Shown here in pieces: positions 17,684 through 25,259 of a stretch of 64,000 nucleotides of DNA; within the stretch, counting starts at the first letter, position 1, and every line of letters starts with the position of its first letter. This stretch comes from Streptosporangium violaceochromogenes (GTDB taxonomy: Bacteria; Actinomycetota; Actinomycetes; Streptosporangiales; Streptosporangiaceae), in the NCBI RefSeq assembly GCF_014654615.1, contig NZ_BNBB01000032.1, forward strand, positions 1 to 64,000, read 5' to 3'. The notes below the pieces were generated by a model. It searched no databases, had not been told where the DNA came from, and saw only the letters and a list, made by a program, of their open reading frames with translations. Position numbers and translations under genes: made by a program.

Positions 17684-19110
17684 TCACCGCTTCCTCCCGC
17701 TCGCGTTCCTCCCGCTCGCGGCACGCCGTGGTGATAGGAGCCGGTATCGCCGGGCTCGCCGCCGCGCGGGCGCTCAGCGAGACCTTCGACCAGGTCACCG
17801 TCGTGGAGCGGGATCACCTGCCCGCCACCCCGGTACCGCGCCCCGGAGTCCCCCAGGGACGGCACGCGCACGGGCTCGCGGCTCGCGGCAGGCAGGTGCT
17901 GGAGACCCTCTTCCCCGGAATCGGCCGGGAACTGGAGGCCGAAGGTGCTCCGACGGCGGACTTCTGCCGGCAGGCACGGCTCCACCTGCCCGCGGGAGTC
18001 CCCCGGCCGATCCCCTCCCAGGTCGTCATCCAGCCGGTCAGCCGCCCGCTGCTGGAAACGATTCTGCGGCGCCGCGTCGCCGCCATCCCCGGCGTACGGA
18101 TCATCGACGGCTGCGCGGTCACCGGTCTGCGGGCCGGCACGCGCGAGATCACCGGTGTCCGGATCACCCGGCGTGCCGTGGCAAAAGCGGGCCGCGACAC
18201 GGCGACGATCGCCGCCGATCTGATCGCCGACGCCGGCGGCCGTTCCTCCCATCTGCCCGGATGGCTCACGGCGATCGGCCTGCCGCGGCCCGGCGAGAGG
18301 GTCGCGGACGCCCACGTCGGCTATGCCTCCCGCACCTACCACACCGAGCCCGGCGTGACCGCCGACTGGCGGGCCCTGTTCGAACTCCCCCGCGCCCCCC
18401 ACCTCACCCGTGGCTGCTCCGTACTCCGGATTGAAGACCATCTGCTGCTGGTCACCCTCCAGGGAGCCGCCGGCGATCACCCACCGGGCGACCAGGACGG
18501 CTTCGAACGCTTCGCGAAGTCCCTCGCCTGCGACCTCACCGGCATCGTCGGTCCCCTGCGCCCGGCGGGCGGGGTGTCCCGCTACGCCCGCTCGGCCGCA
18601 CATCGTCGGCTCTACCACCGTCTCAGGCCCTGGCCGGACGGGCTCATCGTGCTCGGCGACTCCGCCTGCACGTTCAACCCGCTGTACGCCCAGGGCATGA
18701 CCGTGGCCCTGCTGGAGGCGCAGGCCCTGCGTGACCTGCTCGACGGCACCAGACGACGGGACCTGCGGGGATTCTCCGCCGCCTTCCAGCGACACGTCGG
18801 CCGGATCACCTTCTGGCCCTGGATGCTGTCCTCGCTCGCCGACCGCGCCTGGACGGAGACCTCACCACTGGTCAGAGCCGCACACCGGTACCTGAGCTCC
18901 TACCAAGACCTCGCCGTCGAGGACGCGACCGTGTTCCACAACCTCGCCCGCGTGACCAACCTGCTCGCCCACCCGGCAACGTTCGTCCAGCCTTACCACC
19001 TGGCGCGAGTCCTGCACTCCCAGCTCAGAACGGCATCACGCCGGCTCGGTGCTCATCCCGGGACGAACCAGCGGAACGGCACATCCGGCCCGCCCACTTC
19101 CAGGGGGTGA
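17680..19110 (+). CDS. FAD-dependent monooxygenase
   Basis: A 476-residue flavoprotein of the PHBH/geranylgeranyl-reductase superfamily. The Rossmann FAD motif is VVIGAGIAGLAAARAL (residues ~17-32) with the ribose-binding Glu of VVERD. The second FAD motif is GDSACTFNPLYAQGM (near residue 327). PQGRHAHGL and the GG-rich DAGGRSSHLP segment also fit. It likely epoxidises or hydroxylates the polyketide chain. An epoxide followed by AveC-like cyclisation would make a plausible route to cyclic ethers or spiroketals (inference). It is the last gene of the operon, coupled to AveC copy 2 by ATGA. Confidence 0.85.
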   Translation: MITASSRSRSSRSRHAVVIGAGIAGLAAARALSETFDQVTVVERDHLPATPVPRPGVPQGRHAHGLAARGRQVLETLFPGIGRELEAEGAPTADFCRQARLHLPAGVPRPIPSQVVIQPVSRPLLETILRRRVAAIPGVRIIDGCAVTGLRAGTREITGVRITRRAVAKAGRDTATIAADLIADAGGRSSHLPGWLTAIGLPRPGERVADAHVGYASRTYHTEPGVTADWRALFELPRAPHLTRGCSVLRIEDHLLLVTLQGAAGDHPPGDQDGFERFAKSLACDLTGIVGPLRPAGGVSRYARSAAHRRLYHRLRPWPDGLIVLGDSACTFNPLYAQGMTVALLEAQALRDLLDGTRRRDLRGFSAAFQRHVGRITFWPWMLSSLADRAWTETSPLVRAAHRYLSSYQDLAVEDATVFHNLARVTNLLAHPATFVQPYHLARVLHSQLRTASRRLGAHPGTNQRNGTSGPPTSRG

Positions 19111-19326
19111 ATTGAGTGCCCCTGCCACCGCGCGTTCCACGCCCCGCGCACCCCCTCAACCACGCCAAGCGTCAAACCGTTCTGGTCCGGCCGACGCCGA
19201 CAGGTACAGGGAGCCGATCGTCCAGTGTCTGCGACCGTGCAAGGAGACGCGGGCCGCCGACAAATGCGGCGTCTCATCCAGAAAGAGTGCTTACTCACCC
19301 CCCTTTCGCTCTCACCGTAAGCGCAC

Positions 19327-19362
19327 CCGGCCTCGGCGTCGAACCGCTGAACGGCCTGCACC
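19327..19362. repeat. Dispersed repeat, copy B
   Basis: 36 nt identical to 6621-6656 except for one base. On the minus strand it still spells VQAVQRFDAEAG but then departs from copy A, and no intact gene surrounds it. It lies in the 289-bp gap after the PKS operon, where nothing else is recognised. Confidence 0.75.
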
Positions 19363-19399
19363 GGTGGAGGGCGGCACCACTAAGCGGGGGCTCTGTCAC

Positions 19400-20344
19400 T
19401 CACCCCTTGGCCCCCCTACTCACCGCCGACGGGGTCCGTGACGGAGCCGACGGCGCGGCGGCGACACGGGATCTCTGCGCCATGAGGACCGTCAACCCGA
19501 CGAGGAAGCCGACGCCCAGCATGACCGGGTCGAGCGGCTCGCCCAGGAGCACCACGGCGAACAGCATGGTGAAGATGGGCTGCAACAGCTGGATCTGGCC
19601 CGTCTTGGCGATGCCGCCGAGCGCCAGCGCGCGGTACCAGGCGAAGAAGGCCAGCAGCGAGCTGCCGATCGCCAGGTAGGCGAAGGCCAGGACCGTGCTC
19701 GCGGTGAACGTCAGGCGGGCGGGCAGCCCGACCGCCAGTATCACGGCCACCACCGCCGGAGAACCGACGACCAGCGACCAGCACGTCACCACCCACCCCG
19801 GATGGAGCTTCGACAGCACCCCGCCCTCGGCGTAGCCGAGAGCGCAGAGCAGCACGGCGCCGATCAGCTCCAGATCACCGGCCCCGAACCCGGTGTCCGC
19901 CTGGCAGGCCAGATAACCCGCCACCAGCGCGGTGCCGACGACGCACCAGCACCAGAACCGCCGCTGCGGCCGTTCCCCGGCCCGCAGCACCCCCATGACG
20001 GCGGTGGCCGCGGGAAGCAACGCGATGACGACGGCGGCGTGGCCGGCCGACACCGTTCGCAGCGCGTGCGCGACCAGCAGCGGAAAGCCGATGACCGACC
20101 CGAGCGCGATCACCAGGACCGACGGCAGACGCCGGACCGGCGGGAACAGCGGGCGGCGCGAAACCACCAGCACCGCGACGGCGAACACGGCCGCCAGCAG
20201 AGCCCGGCCAGGCCCGACAAGCTCCGGGCCGAAGGCGGGAACCGCGTACCGGGTCACCGGGAGGGTGAGACTGAACGCGATCACGCCGGTCACGCCGAGG
20301 GCGACCCCACCGGTCGCCGGAGAGGATGGTGCCGGTCCGCTCAT
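19400..20344 (-). CDS. DMT/EamA family transporter
   Basis: A 314-residue inner membrane protein with ten predicted helices in two EamA repeats (about residues 10-140 and 150-285), typical of drug/metabolite exporters. AGERP-like and LLGEPLDPVMLGVGFLVG at the end of repeat two are family hallmarks. The ATG at 20344 has a GGAGG site (minus strand). A longer frame to 20482 would only add the repeat-derived residues of copy C. It is convergent with the PKS operon and could export its product, but EamA transporters are common and this is only positional. Confidence 0.85.
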   Translation of the reverse strand: MSGPAPSSPATGGVALGVTGVIAFSLTLPVTRYAVPAFGPELVGPGRALLAAVFAVAVLVVSRRPLFPPVRRLPSVLVIALGSVIGFPLLVAHALRTVSAGHAAVVIALLPAATAVMGVLRAGERPQRRFWCWCVVGTALVAGYLACQADTGFGAGDLELIGAVLLCALGYAEGGVLSKLHPGWVVTCWSLVVGSPAVVAVILAVGLPARLTFTASTVLAFAYLAIGSSLLAFFAWYRALALGGIAKTGQIQLLQPIFTMLFAVVLLGEPLDPVMLGVGFLVGLTVLMAQRSRVAAAPSAPSRTPSAVSRGAKG

Positions 20345-20452
20345 CAGCCTCCGATCAACGCCTGCCGCAACCGCTCGGCTATGACGATCTTCTCTCATGA
20401 AGTCCCTCGGGCCCACGACATGGCCGAACCTTGAAGCCCCCGGAACGTCACA

Positions 20453-20545
20453 CTCACCGATGAGACCGTAAGAGCGGTTCACACGATCAACGCTCCGGCA
20501 TGAGGGTGGGCCTCCCCTCAGCGTCGAAGAGCCTGGTTAACATCG
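20453..20545. repeat. Dispersed repeat, copy C (degenerate)
   Basis: Contains the 16-nt block identical to 6587-6602. About 50 nt further on, on the minus strand, it holds a RLFDAEG-coding stretch that resembles RFNAEAG of copy A. The order matches copy A but frameshifts and stops interrupt it. Confidence 0.5.
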
Positions 20546-20635
20546 GTGACACGCGGCGCTTGGCGTCGCGCGTCACAAGCGTGCCTCGGCCGTGAAAGGG
20601 AGGGCTTCGCGGTGCGTTGACCGGTACCCATAGAG

Positions 20636-21118
20636 GTGCTCCTGTCGAATCACCGCCTCCTTGTTCCGATCGTGGCCCTTCTCGCCGCACTGACCGTCGC
20701 GTCGATACCGGCATCCGGCCCGCTCGCCCGGCGCACGGGGACGGGACGAGGGGTGACGTTCCTGTTCCTCCTCGGGGTCGCCGGCGTGCTCTCCGTCACC
20801 CTTCCCTTCGACATCCGTTATTACGGATTTCTGTCCTGCGCCGTTCAGAACCCCTTCCAGACGGCGAGCGTGCGGGAGCCCCAGAACTACCTGAACGCCG
20901 TGCTTTATTTTCCGGCGGCGTTCTTCGGCCATCTGGCGTTCCGCCGGGCTTTTACGGTGACAGCGGTTCTCGCGACGGGCTCCGCGAGCATCGAGATACT
21001 CCAGATGTTCGGCGAAAGGGCGTGCAGCACGACCGACGTCGCCTTCAACGTGCTCGGCGGCGTGGCAGGCGTCACGGCCGCACAGGTCCTTGTCACTCTC
21101 CGTGGCAGTACGGTATGA
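20636..21118 (+). CDS. VanZ-like membrane protein
   Basis: A 160-residue membrane protein with four to five hydrophobic segments and the VanZ-like core: IRYYGFLSCAVQNPFQ, NYLNAVLYFPAAFFG, then SASIEILQMFGERACSTTDV, NVLGGVAGV. VanZ confers low-level teicoplanin resistance in enterococci; most actinobacterial homologs are uncharacterised. The GTG at 20636 starts it, with a weak ribosome site. The second half is duplicated as a remnant at 6873-7094, so this is the intact copy flanking the island on the right. Confidence 0.75.
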   Translation: MLLSNHRLLVPIVALLAALTVASIPASGPLARRTGTGRGVTFLFLLGVAGVLSVTLPFDIRYYGFLSCAVQNPFQTASVREPQNYLNAVLYFPAAFFGHLAFRRAFTVTAVLATGSASIEILQMFGERACSTTDVAFNVLGGVAGVTAAQVLVTLRGSTV

Positions 21119-21179
21119 GATCGGGCTTCGCGCGCCGGCGGATCGGCCGAGAACCCGCAGTTCACCGCCCCCGGTACCC

Positions 21180-22556
21180 TCACACCTCCTGGCCGCCGGC
21201 TGACTTCCCGGACGCCAGAGCGTGAAGCTCACGGGCGGCGGGCAGGGCACGGGCCTTCTCCGGAAGAGCATCGACGATCTGACCGAGAATCCGGCGGCGT
21301 GATGCGGTGAAATAGCATTCCTCCGCGACCGTGGTCGCGATGTCGAGGCTGGTGCTCATGTCCCCGTCGTGCGCGAGAGCAAGCGCCTGAATCAGTTTGA
21401 GATCGGCGATGTCGCCACGGAAATCCGCCGGGCAGAGAGAAAGCGCCCGCTCCACCGCGTTTGACACGGGGGCCGTGTCCCCTATGAGAGCGGAAGGGTA
21501 GGCCCGGCTCCAGTGCATTCTTCGCTCGGGAAAGCTCCACAGCGGTGATTTCTGACGCCCGTCGGGAATCGCCTCATACACCCGGTCGAGATCGTCCAGG
21601 GCGGTCCGGGTCGTCTCGGCGTCACCCGTGGACGCCGCCACGAAGGCCCGCGCGCTGAACGCCCGCGCCAGGCTCGTGCTCGGTGCCCCGTCGGCGATCT
21701 GGATCGCCTCGTCGACCAGCCGGGACACGGTCGGCCTCGGGCGCCCCGACCAGAAGGCGAACGTCGCCTCGCGGGCCCGCACCCACACCTGAAGGTCGCG
21801 ATCCTTCGACGCGTCGGCGGCCTTACGGGCCAGTTTCCAGGAGCGCAGCGAGGCGCTCTTCTCGCCGATGTCGCTGAACTCCATCCCCAGCAGCGCGGCG
21901 AGCTGCGCGCTGATCCGCAGCAGTCCCGTACGCGTGCCCGGAGTGTGGCTGGTCGAAAGGAGCCGGGAGATCTCGACGAAGTCGGCGGCGGCACCACCGA
22001 TCAGACTCCCCGGAGGCCGGGTCACGTACAGGAAGCCGTACTCGAAGACCGACTCCTCCCACTCCTCCAGATCGGCCCCGTCGCGCCCGCCCAGGGCGTG
22101 CTCCGTGCGCGAGAAGATCGTGTCCAGGGCGCCCACCGGGACGGAAGAACCCGAACCCAGAGCAGCGAGAAGGTGCAGAAGGGCACGACGCTCCATGTCG
22201 CCATCCTCGTAAAGTGGGGGATCGTCCTTAAACGTACCGTTAGGTGAATACCCAAGTTCCGAAACCGCAAGCAGGGCGTCGTGGCGGGCCATCAGATTGT
22301 GGAGGGCGATGAGAACGCCGGCGGCGGCGTATACCCGGTCGATCTTGTGGACCATGTCCGACGGCACCGGACGCTCTCCGCGCTCCCACTTCGCCAGGTG
22401 GGAGAAGTTCACGTTCAGCTCGTCGGCGGCGGTACGCAGCCCTATTTTGCGGTCATTCTCCCGCCATCGGCGCATAACGGACCCAAACACGAAGTCGAGG
22501 CCGATCGACGTGCCCTGCTGTGCATTCGTCGTTTCCTCGCCATCGTGTTCATCCAT
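21180..22556 (-). CDS. XRE-family helix-turn-helix regulator with helical C-terminus
   Basis: A 458-residue regulator built like the one at 7334 but not a close copy. An HTH lies at residues ~15-80 (LRTAADELNVNFSHLAKWERGERPVPSDMV), then a long helical region (RAFSARAFVAASTGDAETTRTAL, ALALAHDGDMSTSLDIATTVAEE) consistent with TPR-type repeats. The ATG at 22556 is used; a GTG at 22562 is a close alternative. It is divergent from the gene at 22707 across a 150-bp A/T-rich gap containing a terminator-like hairpin. It may control the RiPP region to its right. Confidence 0.8.
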   Translation of the reverse strand: MDEHDGEETTNAQQGTSIGLDFVFGSVMRRWRENDRKIGLRTAADELNVNFSHLAKWERGERPVPSDMVHKIDRVYAAAGVLIALHNLMARHDALLAVSELGYSPNGTFKDDPPLYEDGDMERRALLHLLAALGSGSSVPVGALDTIFSRTEHALGGRDGADLEEWEESVFEYGFLYVTRPPGSLIGGAAADFVEISRLLSTSHTPGTRTGLLRISAQLAALLGMEFSDIGEKSASLRSWKLARKAADASKDRDLQVWVRAREATFAFWSGRPRPTVSRLVDEAIQIADGAPSTSLARAFSARAFVAASTGDAETTRTALDDLDRVYEAIPDGRQKSPLWSFPERRMHWSRAYPSALIGDTAPVSNAVERALSLCPADFRGDIADLKLIQALALAHDGDMSTSLDIATTVAEECYFTASRRRILGQIVDALPEKARALPAARELHALASGKSAGGQEV

Positions 22557-22643
22557 GGCCACGTCATGACCACGCGTTTTTTTCTTCCAACCGCCAACTC
22601 TCTTCACTATGACATTGCCATAGGGTCGTGGCCCTGCAAATAG

Positions 22644-22677
22644 AAAACCCGCCCGGCGCTTACGACGACCGGGCGGG
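22644..22677 (-). terminator. Canonical intrinsic terminator or attenuator (minus strand)
   Basis: On the minus strand, CCCGCCCGG and CCGGGCGGG form a 9-bp stem with a 12-nt loop, immediately followed by TTTTCTATTT. This is the best U-tract terminator in the window. No minus-strand gene lies to its right within 5 kb, so it would act in the 5' leader of the regulator at 21180 as an attenuator, or block antisense reading from the right. Confidence 0.65.
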
Positions 22678-22706
22678 CCCTTGATCAGGAATCGAGGTCC
22701 TGACCA

Positions 22707-23342
22707 ATGCACGATGATAGTTCCACGAAGCTCGGGTTCGCGATTCCCGGGTGGCGGGTGATCCGCAGTGACGCCGGGCGGTTCTGGGCCAGCCGAATGG
22801 AGCCGTTCCCCGAGGAGACCGATTGGTACGTGCCACCGTTCCGCACGGTGGACGGTGACACCTTCGACGCCCTTCGGGCGGAGGTGGCCGTCCAGGAGGA
22901 GGCGGCCGAACGGATCGCCGCCGCGTCCACCGGGCCCACTGAAACGACCGAGACCGCCGCACTCGTCCGGGTCGCCGGGCGAGGGGCAGAGAGGGAACAC
23001 CCGGGAAGGAAACGCGGCATGATCCCCGCTCCCCGCGAGGCCGTCCCCCGGCGGAACACGCGGTCACCGGCCTCGCCGCCGGCGCCCGAACGGGCTCCGC
23101 AGCCCGTCCCCCCGCGCCGTCAGGAGGCGCAGCGGGCCGCGCTGGAGGCGGCCTTCCCCGCCTGGAGGATCGTCTGCGTCTCCCACCTGGCGATCCCCCT
23201 GTGGTTCGCCCTCTACCGCGAACCCCTCACCCCGCAGCAGGAGGCGGACGGGTTCCGGCCGACCATACTGCGCGACTCGGCCGAGGCCCTCCGGGCCGAA
23301 CTGGCCCGCCGCTGCCGCATCCGTCACCCGCCCGCCCTCTGA
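22707..23342 (+). CDS. Hypothetical protein with two copies of a W-R domain
   Basis: A 211-residue protein with no recognised function. Two related segments, about residues 8-70 (FAIPGWRVIRSD, ASRMEPFPEETD, DTFDALRAEV) and 135-205 (AFPAWRIVCVSH, ALYREPLTPQQEADGF, DSAEALRAEL), show an internal duplication joined by a basic, Pro-rich linker. A GAGG site lies nine bases before the ATG. Small proteins with a single such domain occur near actinomycete XRE regulators, as I recall. It could be a partner of the divergent regulator. A strong terminator follows. Confidence 0.7.
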   Translation: MHDDSSTKLGFAIPGWRVIRSDAGRFWASRMEPFPEETDWYVPPFRTVDGDTFDALRAEVAVQEEAAERIAAASTGPTETTETAALVRVAGRGAEREHPGRKRGMIPAPREAVPRRNTRSPASPPAPERAPQPVPPRRQEAQRAALEAAFPAWRIVCVSHLAIPLWFALYREPLTPQQEADGFRPTILRDSAEALRAELARRCRIRHPPAL

Positions 23343-24024
23343 CCAACCCCCGGAACCCGGTACGACGGCAGGCCGTACCCCACCTCTTCCCGCTTCCGGC
23401 GGGCGGTCCTTCACCTTCCCGAAGAACCGCCCGCCGGAGAACGGCGACCGCACCCACCCCCCAGGGACCCCGAGGGGGTGGACCTCACCGGTCGCCCGGC
23501 CGCCCTCCCCGCCTTCCCGCTCCCCGGCGAGGGCGGCCCCTCATGCCATGTCATCTCATTGACAGAAAACCCATGCTCGACGTCTTGGTCCTCGCTCTAT
23601 GGCTGTACGGCTGCGCCGATCTTTCCCATCACTCGCGCGTTACGCGTCGCCGTCATTCCGCGCATCGCCCAAAACCGCTTCAAATCCACAACCCGCCGCC
23701 CGATCTTTCAACTCGGCATCTAGTCACGCACCCGCTCTTCGGATACAGTCTGTTTCGATCGGCGAATAAGCTATTGGCATATGTAAAGTATCTCCGGCGA
23801 CAGCCGCAATCGGCGCCACATCCCCTTTTGGGTCATCTGTCTCGATTTGAGACTAAGAGACAGTGGAAAGCCGCGAACATACGATCAAGATCTTGAAACC
23901 GTTGTATGGCTGCCCTCACTTCTGGCGCTTCAGACCGGCGGAGCTTCTGTCACGAATGCGGAACTAACGCATAAGAATCACACGCTCCGAACGGAACTCC
24001 TGTCAACAGAACGGAGTATGCGAC
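23343..24024. other. Gene-poor, A/T-richer region upstream of the graspetide operon
   Basis: After the terminator at 23396-23439 no convincing gene is seen for about 580 bp. Base composition drops noticeably from 23540. An inverted repeat, CTGTCTC and GAGACAG (23837-23863), contains a nested TCTC-N5-GAGA and may be an operator. A TTGAAA at about 23892 could be a -35 box, but no clear -10 pairs with it. Confidence 0.4.
23396..23439 (+). terminator. Very strong 18-bp hairpin terminator
   Basis: TCCGGCGGGCGGTCCTTC pairs with GAAGAACCGCCCGCCGGA, one mismatch in 18, around an 8-nt loop, 54 nt after the stop codon at 23342. It has no U-tract, as is usual for actinomycete terminators. It separates the upstream gene from the graspetide operon. 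Confidence 0.7.
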
Positions 24025-24294
24025 ATGGTCGACGACACCCCGCTGACACGGCCGGGCGACCGATTCCCCATCGGCCTGGCGGGCCACACCGTCCCGATCT
24101 CGACAGAGTCCCCGACGCCGGGCCGCCCCTGGGGCATGGACCACGCCGTCGTCACAATCCCGGCTCCGGTGCCGCATCTGGACAAACACAAGAAACCGAC
24201 CAAAACCTTCACCGAGACTCGGGGAACCAAAGGCAACATGGACGGAAAGGTCGTACCAGACACTCAAACCGTGACCGTGACCGTGACCGACTGA
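24025..24294 (+). CDS. Graspetide (ATP-grasp-modified RiPP) precursor
   Basis: An 89-residue precursor peptide. The leader (about residues 1-50) has RFPIGLAGHTVP and GRPWGMDHAVVTIP, like the conserved leaders of actinobacterial ATP-grasp RiPP precursors. The core is Thr-rich with acidic partners: TKTFTETRGTKG, NMDGKVVPD, and a terminal (TV)n-TD. Thr hydroxyls and Glu/Asp carboxylates are what ATP-grasp enzymes join into ester macrocycles, and the Asp-Gly is a candidate aspartimide site for the neighbouring PIMT. The ATG has ACGGAG eight bases upstream. The stop overlaps the ligase ATG (TGATG). The hexanucleotide ACCGTG repeats at the 3' end. Confidence 0.85.
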   Translation: MVDDTPLTRPGDRFPIGLAGHTVPISTESPTPGRPWGMDHAVVTIPAPVPHLDKHKKPTKTFTETRGTKGNMDGKVVPDTQTVTVTVTD

Positions 24295-25259
24295 TGATCC
24301 TCATACTCGCCAGCGAGGACTCCTCCGAGGCCCAGTGGGTCTCCCAGATCCTGGCCAATCGAGGAATGAGCCCCTGGTGGTTTGACACCTCCTGGTTTCC
24401 GTCTCGTGCGAGCCTCACCGCACAGTTGACCTCCTTCGGCTGGCACGGCACCATCACCACTTCGCGGTCCGTCATCGATCTGCAGGCGGTATCGGCCGTC
24501 TATTACCAGCAGTCCCAGCCTTTCACCTTCCCCGTAGGTCTTAGCGAGCCGGAGCTGCGGTTCGCCACGATCGAGACCAGGTTCGGACTGGGCGGGTTGT
24601 TGTCGTCGCTGTCCGCCCGGTGGGTGTCACACCCCTCCAACGTCGCCGACGCCGAATATCGCATCACACAGATGACCGCCGCTACCGCGGTCGGGCTCGC
24701 CGTACCGGCTTCAATCCTCACAAACGAAGTGACCCCGGCGAAGCAGTTCATCGAAACGCAAGACAGCGGAGCCGTCTACAAGACGATCATGCACAAGATC
24801 GTCAGCGAGGAGAGCCTTGTCAAGCTGATCCACACCACCCGTGTCGACTCCTGCACAATCGACCGTCGGATCAGCCTGGCGCCACACTTATTGCAGCACA
24901 ACGTCGACAAGGCATTCGACGCAAGGATCATCGTCACCAGCCGGGGAACCTGCCTGGGCGTGGCGATTCGCACGGACGACTCCGCCGCCCGCCAGGACTG
25001 GACCACCCGCTACGACCGCCTGACCTACGAACCCGTCAAGGTCCCGGATGAGGTTGCCCGGAAGTGCCGGGAGTTCCTGGCCGCCCTGCACATCGAAGTC
25101 GGCGTGTTCGATTTCTCCGTCGACTCAGCCGGAACCTGGTGGTTTCTGGAAGTCAACCCCTGCGGGGCCTGGGCGTGGCTCGCGGAGGAAACCGGCCTAC
25201 CTGTCGCCGAGGCCGTCGCCGACCTCCTCACGGAGGACAACACACCATGCCCCGTATGA
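24294..25259 (+). CDS. ATP-grasp ribosomal peptide maturase
   Basis: A 321-residue ATP-grasp ligase of the TgmB/graspetide type. It activates side-chain carboxylates of the precursor as acyl phosphates so that Thr or Lys side chains can close macrocyclic esters or amides. The N-terminal domain (MILILASEDSSEAQWV, WFDTSWFPS) recognises the leader. The ATP-binding part has VYKTIMHKIV (lysine) and the metal-binding GVFDFSVDSAGTWWFLEVNP with the terminal Glu and Asn. The length matches the family. It is tightly coupled to the precursor upstream and to the methyltransferase downstream (13-nt overlap). Confidence 0.92.
   Translation: MILILASEDSSEAQWVSQILANRGMSPWWFDTSWFPSRASLTAQLTSFGWHGTITTSRSVIDLQAVSAVYYQQSQPFTFPVGLSEPELRFATIETRFGLGGLLSSLSARWVSHPSNVADAEYRITQMTAATAVGLAVPASILTNEVTPAKQFIETQDSGAVYKTIMHKIVSEESLVKLIHTTRVDSCTIDRRISLAPHLLQHNVDKAFDARIIVTSRGTCLGVAIRTDDSAARQDWTTRYDRLTYEPVKVPDEVARKCREFLAALHIEVGVFDFSVDSAGTWWFLEVNPCGAWAWLAEETGLPVAEAVADLLTEDNTPCPV

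Noticed and set aside
20345..20482. N-terminal extension of the EamA transporter up to 20482
   Set aside because: The extra residues derive from dispersed-repeat copy C, and a GGAGG site supports the ATG at 20344.
23201..23896. Open frames in the gap before the graspetide precursor considered as genes
   Set aside because: Third-position GC is low and irregular, no motif or ribosome site is seen, and the frames start inside the preceding gene or its terminator.
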